Positions 61,861 through 64,000 of a stretch of DNA of 64,000 bases are shown in pieces. The stretch spans positions 1-64,000 of the forward strand of contig JAJZBI010000018.1 of the NCBI GenBank assembly GCA_021798985.1, in the 5' to 3' direction. The translations under genes were made by a program, and so were the position numbers. A model generated the notes under the pieces. The model searched no databases and was not told the DNA's origin. It worked only from the letters and a program-made list of their open reading frames with translations. The DNA comes from Actinomycetes bacterium. GTDB lineage: Bacteria; Actinomycetota; Acidimicrobiia; Acidimicrobiales; Bog-793. Each line of letters begins with the position of its first letter. Within the stretch, counting starts at the first letter, position 1.

Positions 61861-61866
61861 TACGCT
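61861..61866 (+). promoter_or_regulatory. Candidate -10 for the second receptor gene
   Basis: TACGCT lies 68 bases before the ATG. It suggests that copy 2 can be expressed apart from the permeases. Confidence 0.35.
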
Positions 61867-61934
61867 CTGCGCGTTCGTCCTCGGAGGGGGAGCCTGCCCG
61901 CCAGATGGCGGCCGGTTGAAGACAGGAGGAAGCG

Positions 61935-63881
61935 ATGGAACGTGCTCGCAAGCGGCGCGCCGCGGTCACCACGACCGCGATAGCGACCGCCTCGATGCTG
62001 GGCCTGGCGGCCTACGGCGGGGTCAGCTCCGCGGCGACGCCGTCAGCCAAGGTCGCCAAGGCCAAGAGCGGCGGGACGGCGTACTTCGCTGAGGGCGCCA
62101 GCGCGACGCCGAACTACATCTTCCCGTTCATGCCGATCCAGTTCTTCAGCGTGACGAACATCTCGCAGTTCCAGTACCTCATGTACCGGCCGCTCTACTG
62201 GTTCGGCAAGGGCACCAGCCCGGCGCTCAACCTGTCGCTGTCGATCGGCAACAACCCGGTCTACTCTCACGGCAACACCGAGGTCACCTTCTCGCTGAAG
62301 AACTACAAGTGGTCTGATGGCGAGAAGGTCACGGCTCAGGACGTCGTGTTCTGGATGAACATGATGAAGGTCGAGAAGCTCAACTGGGCCGGCTACGCGG
62401 CCGGCACGCTGCCCGACGACCTGACGTCGGTCAGCGCGAGCGGCAACTCGGTGACCTTCAAGATGAGCGGCCCGGTCAACCCCTACTGGTTCACCTACAA
62501 CGAGCTCGGCCAGATCACCCCGCTGCCGATGGCCTGGGACGTGACGGCAAAGGGCCAGAAGTCCGGCGCTGCGGCATGCGGCACGGCGTCGTTCGCCTCA
62601 GTCGTCGTCCACCAGACGACGACCAAAAAGGGCACCACGGTGACCCCGGTCTCGCCCGCGGCCAAGTCCTGCGCGGCGGTCTTCACCTACCTGTCCCGCC
62701 AGTCGGGCTACGACCCGACGAACCCCAAGGCCCCGAACAACTCCTTGAGCGGCTATGCCACCAACCCGCTGTGGCAGGTGGTCGACGGGCCCTGGCACCT
62801 GACGTCGTTCAACCCGAACGGCTACGCGGCCTTCGCGCCGAACAAGAGCTACGCGGGCCCGCAAAAGCCCTACCTCGCGCACTTCGTCGAGCTGCCCTAC
62901 ACCTCTGCCGCCTCGGAGTTCAATGCGTTGGTCGGCGGCAAGATCACGGTCGGCTACCTGCCCTATGAGGACGTGACGGCGCAGGCGAAGAACCCGATCA
63001 CGCCGGGTCAGAACAACCCGCGGCTGTCCAACTTCAACATCTCGCCGTGGTACCCGTGGGGGATCAACTACTTCCCCTACAACTTCAACTCGACGAGCAA
63101 CAACGGCCAGACCGGCAAGATCTTCCGCCAGCTGTACTTCCGCCAGGCGATGCAGATGCTCGTCGACCAGCCGCTGTACATCAAGAAGCTGTTCAAGGGC
63201 TACGCCGTGCCGACCAACGGCCCGGTCCCGGTGCTGCCGCCGAACAACTTCGTGACCAAGTACGTGCAGGGAACGCCGTACCCCTACAACCCCTCCAAGG
63301 CGATCAAGCTCTTGAAGTCCCACGGCTGGGACGTCAAGCCCGGCGGGGTGAGCACCTGTGGTGTGGCGGCCAAGTGCGGCGTGCCGAAGGGCACCAAGCT
63401 CGAGTTCAACCTGCAGTACTCGGTGCCGAACGCCGTGCAGACCCAGGAGATGCAGGCCGAGCAGGCCTCCTGGGAGCAGGCGGGCATCAAGACGAACCTG
63501 TCGATCGCCACCTTCGACACGGTCATTGGCACGGCGCTGCCCTGCTCGGGCTCGAGCTGCACCTGGGACTTCGAGAACTGGGCAGGCGGCTGGACCTACG
63601 CGCCGGACTACTACCCGACCGGTGAGGTGCTCTTCCAGACCGGCGCCGGCTCGAACGTCGGCTCCTACAGCGACCCGTACAACGACAAGCTGATCAAGGG
63701 CACGAACTTCGGCAACACCACGATCCAGACCTGGCAGAACTACCTCGCCAAGCAGCTGCCCGTCGTCTGGCAGCCCGAGGAGGCCTACCAGCTGACCGAG
63801 GTGCAAAAGAACCTGAAGGGCGTGACCCCGCAGAACCCTCTGATGACGATCACCCCGGAGTATTGGCACTACACGAAGTAG
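61935..63881 (+). CDS. Peptide ABC transporter substrate-binding protein (SBP_bac_5), copy 2
   Basis: A 648-residue paralogue of copy 1. The signal peptide again lacks a lipobox (RKRRAAVTTTAIATASMLGLAAYGG). Shared blocks include YFAEGASATPNYIFPF, YKWSDGEKVTAQDVVFWMNMMKV, NPLWQVVDGPWHLTSF and the end EYWHYTK. It carries a Cys/Thr-rich insert near residues 210-240 not found in copy 1. AGGAGG precedes the ATG. The two receptors may give the same permeases different substrate ranges. Confidence 0.92.
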   Translation: MERARKRRAAVTTTAIATASMLGLAAYGGVSSAATPSAKVAKAKSGGTAYFAEGASATPNYIFPFMPIQFFSVTNISQFQYLMYRPLYWFGKGTSPALNLSLSIGNNPVYSHGNTEVTFSLKNYKWSDGEKVTAQDVVFWMNMMKVEKLNWAGYAAGTLPDDLTSVSASGNSVTFKMSGPVNPYWFTYNELGQITPLPMAWDVTAKGQKSGAAACGTASFASVVVHQTTTKKGTTVTPVSPAAKSCAAVFTYLSRQSGYDPTNPKAPNNSLSGYATNPLWQVVDGPWHLTSFNPNGYAAFAPNKSYAGPQKPYLAHFVELPYTSAASEFNALVGGKITVGYLPYEDVTAQAKNPITPGQNNPRLSNFNISPWYPWGINYFPYNFNSTSNNGQTGKIFRQLYFRQAMQMLVDQPLYIKKLFKGYAVPTNGPVPVLPPNNFVTKYVQGTPYPYNPSKAIKLLKSHGWDVKPGGVSTCGVAAKCGVPKGTKLEFNLQYSVPNAVQTQEMQAEQASWEQAGIKTNLSIATFDTVIGTALPCSGSSCTWDFENWAGGWTYAPDYYPTGEVLFQTGAGSNVGSYSDPYNDKLIKGTNFGNTTIQTWQNYLAKQLPVVWQPEEAYQLTEVQKNLKGVTPQNPLMTITPEYWHYTK

Positions 63882-63900
63882 CGAATTCGTTGGTGCGCTC

Positions 63901-63943
63901 GGCGTCCCCGGTAGGAGCCCGATCGGGCTGCTGCCGGGGACGC
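63901..63943 (+). terminator. Two-tier hairpin after the second receptor gene
   Basis: GGCGTCCCCGG pairs with CCGGGGACGCC (11 bp) and encloses a second hairpin, AGCCCGATCGGGCT. It starts 20 bases after the stop. No T run follows. Confidence 0.7.
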
Positions 63944-64000
63944 CGGCTGTCGGGGTGACGATGCCGGGCGCGTGAGAGGATCGCGACGGCGCTGAGAAGA

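Overview
This window is about 70 % GC, densely packed chromosomal DNA from an actinobacterium. Several genes point to Actinomycetota: the phosphatase / DUF3090 / SCO1664 trio, a Bpa-type proteasome activator ending in GQYL, a DnaE1-type polymerase with an HxH PHP domain, an F420-type FrhB protein, and a PyrR leader resembling the mycobacterial one. No mycolate, sporulation or other lineage-specific genes are present. The gene order and the unplaceable hypothetical proteins suggest a deep branch such as Acidimicrobiia; that placement is inference.

Layout. 1-4.5 kb: end of a surface protein facing a large LuxR-type ATPase regulator. 4.7-8.3 kb: metallo-beta-lactamase hydrolase and DEAD-box helicase (minus), peroxiredoxin and FrhB-like flavoprotein (plus). 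8.3-12.4 kb: family 5 uracil-DNA glycosylase divergent from the phosphatase/DUF3090/SCO1664 trio, then msrB, a small unknown gene and acylphosphatase. 12.5-17.6 kb: proteasome activator, dnaE, unknown protein. 17.6-19.1 kb: a decayed IS110-family element with a structured non-coding end. 19.1-21.9 kb: unknown protein and a DUF255 thioredoxin-fold protein. 22-27.2 kb: a thiamine operon (thiE-thiO-thiS-thiG-thiE/tenI-thiC) behind a sigma70-like promoter and a TPP riboswitch. 27.5-32.3 kb: menaquinone genes menE, menA, menH, menD. 32.3-37.3 kb: DUF169, tyrS, lipoprotein, flavin reductase, RNase D and small unknowns. 37.3-40.8 kb: a Cys-rich protein, then a two-gene operon of an ATP-grasp enzyme and a CCAEP-tail radical SAM protein, the least understood system here. 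40.9-49.3 kb: nfu, aroC, an aroK-aroB fusion, aroQ, pepP, efp, nusB, a divergent PurM-like protein, a HAD phosphatase, and hsp20 under a CIRCE element. 49.5-57.8 kb: pyrimidine operon pyrR-pyrB-pyrC-carA-carB-pyrD behind a PyrR-binding hairpin. 57.9-64 kb: peptide-type ABC transporter with two substrate-binding proteins and two permeases but no ATPase in the window.

How it works together. Most operons are translationally coupled by 4-base ATGA/GTGA overlaps. Many first genes have a TANNNT hexamer only 6-9 bases before the start codon, implying leaderless transcripts. The leadered genes are the ones with visible RNA or operator control: the TPP riboswitch, the PyrR hairpin, and CIRCE with nested inverted repeats. 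Several ORF-track starts are wrong and are corrected in the entries, notably the first thiE, pyrR, thiC, the LuxR regulator and the uracil-DNA glycosylase. I found no tRNA, rRNA, CRISPR array or intact mobile element.
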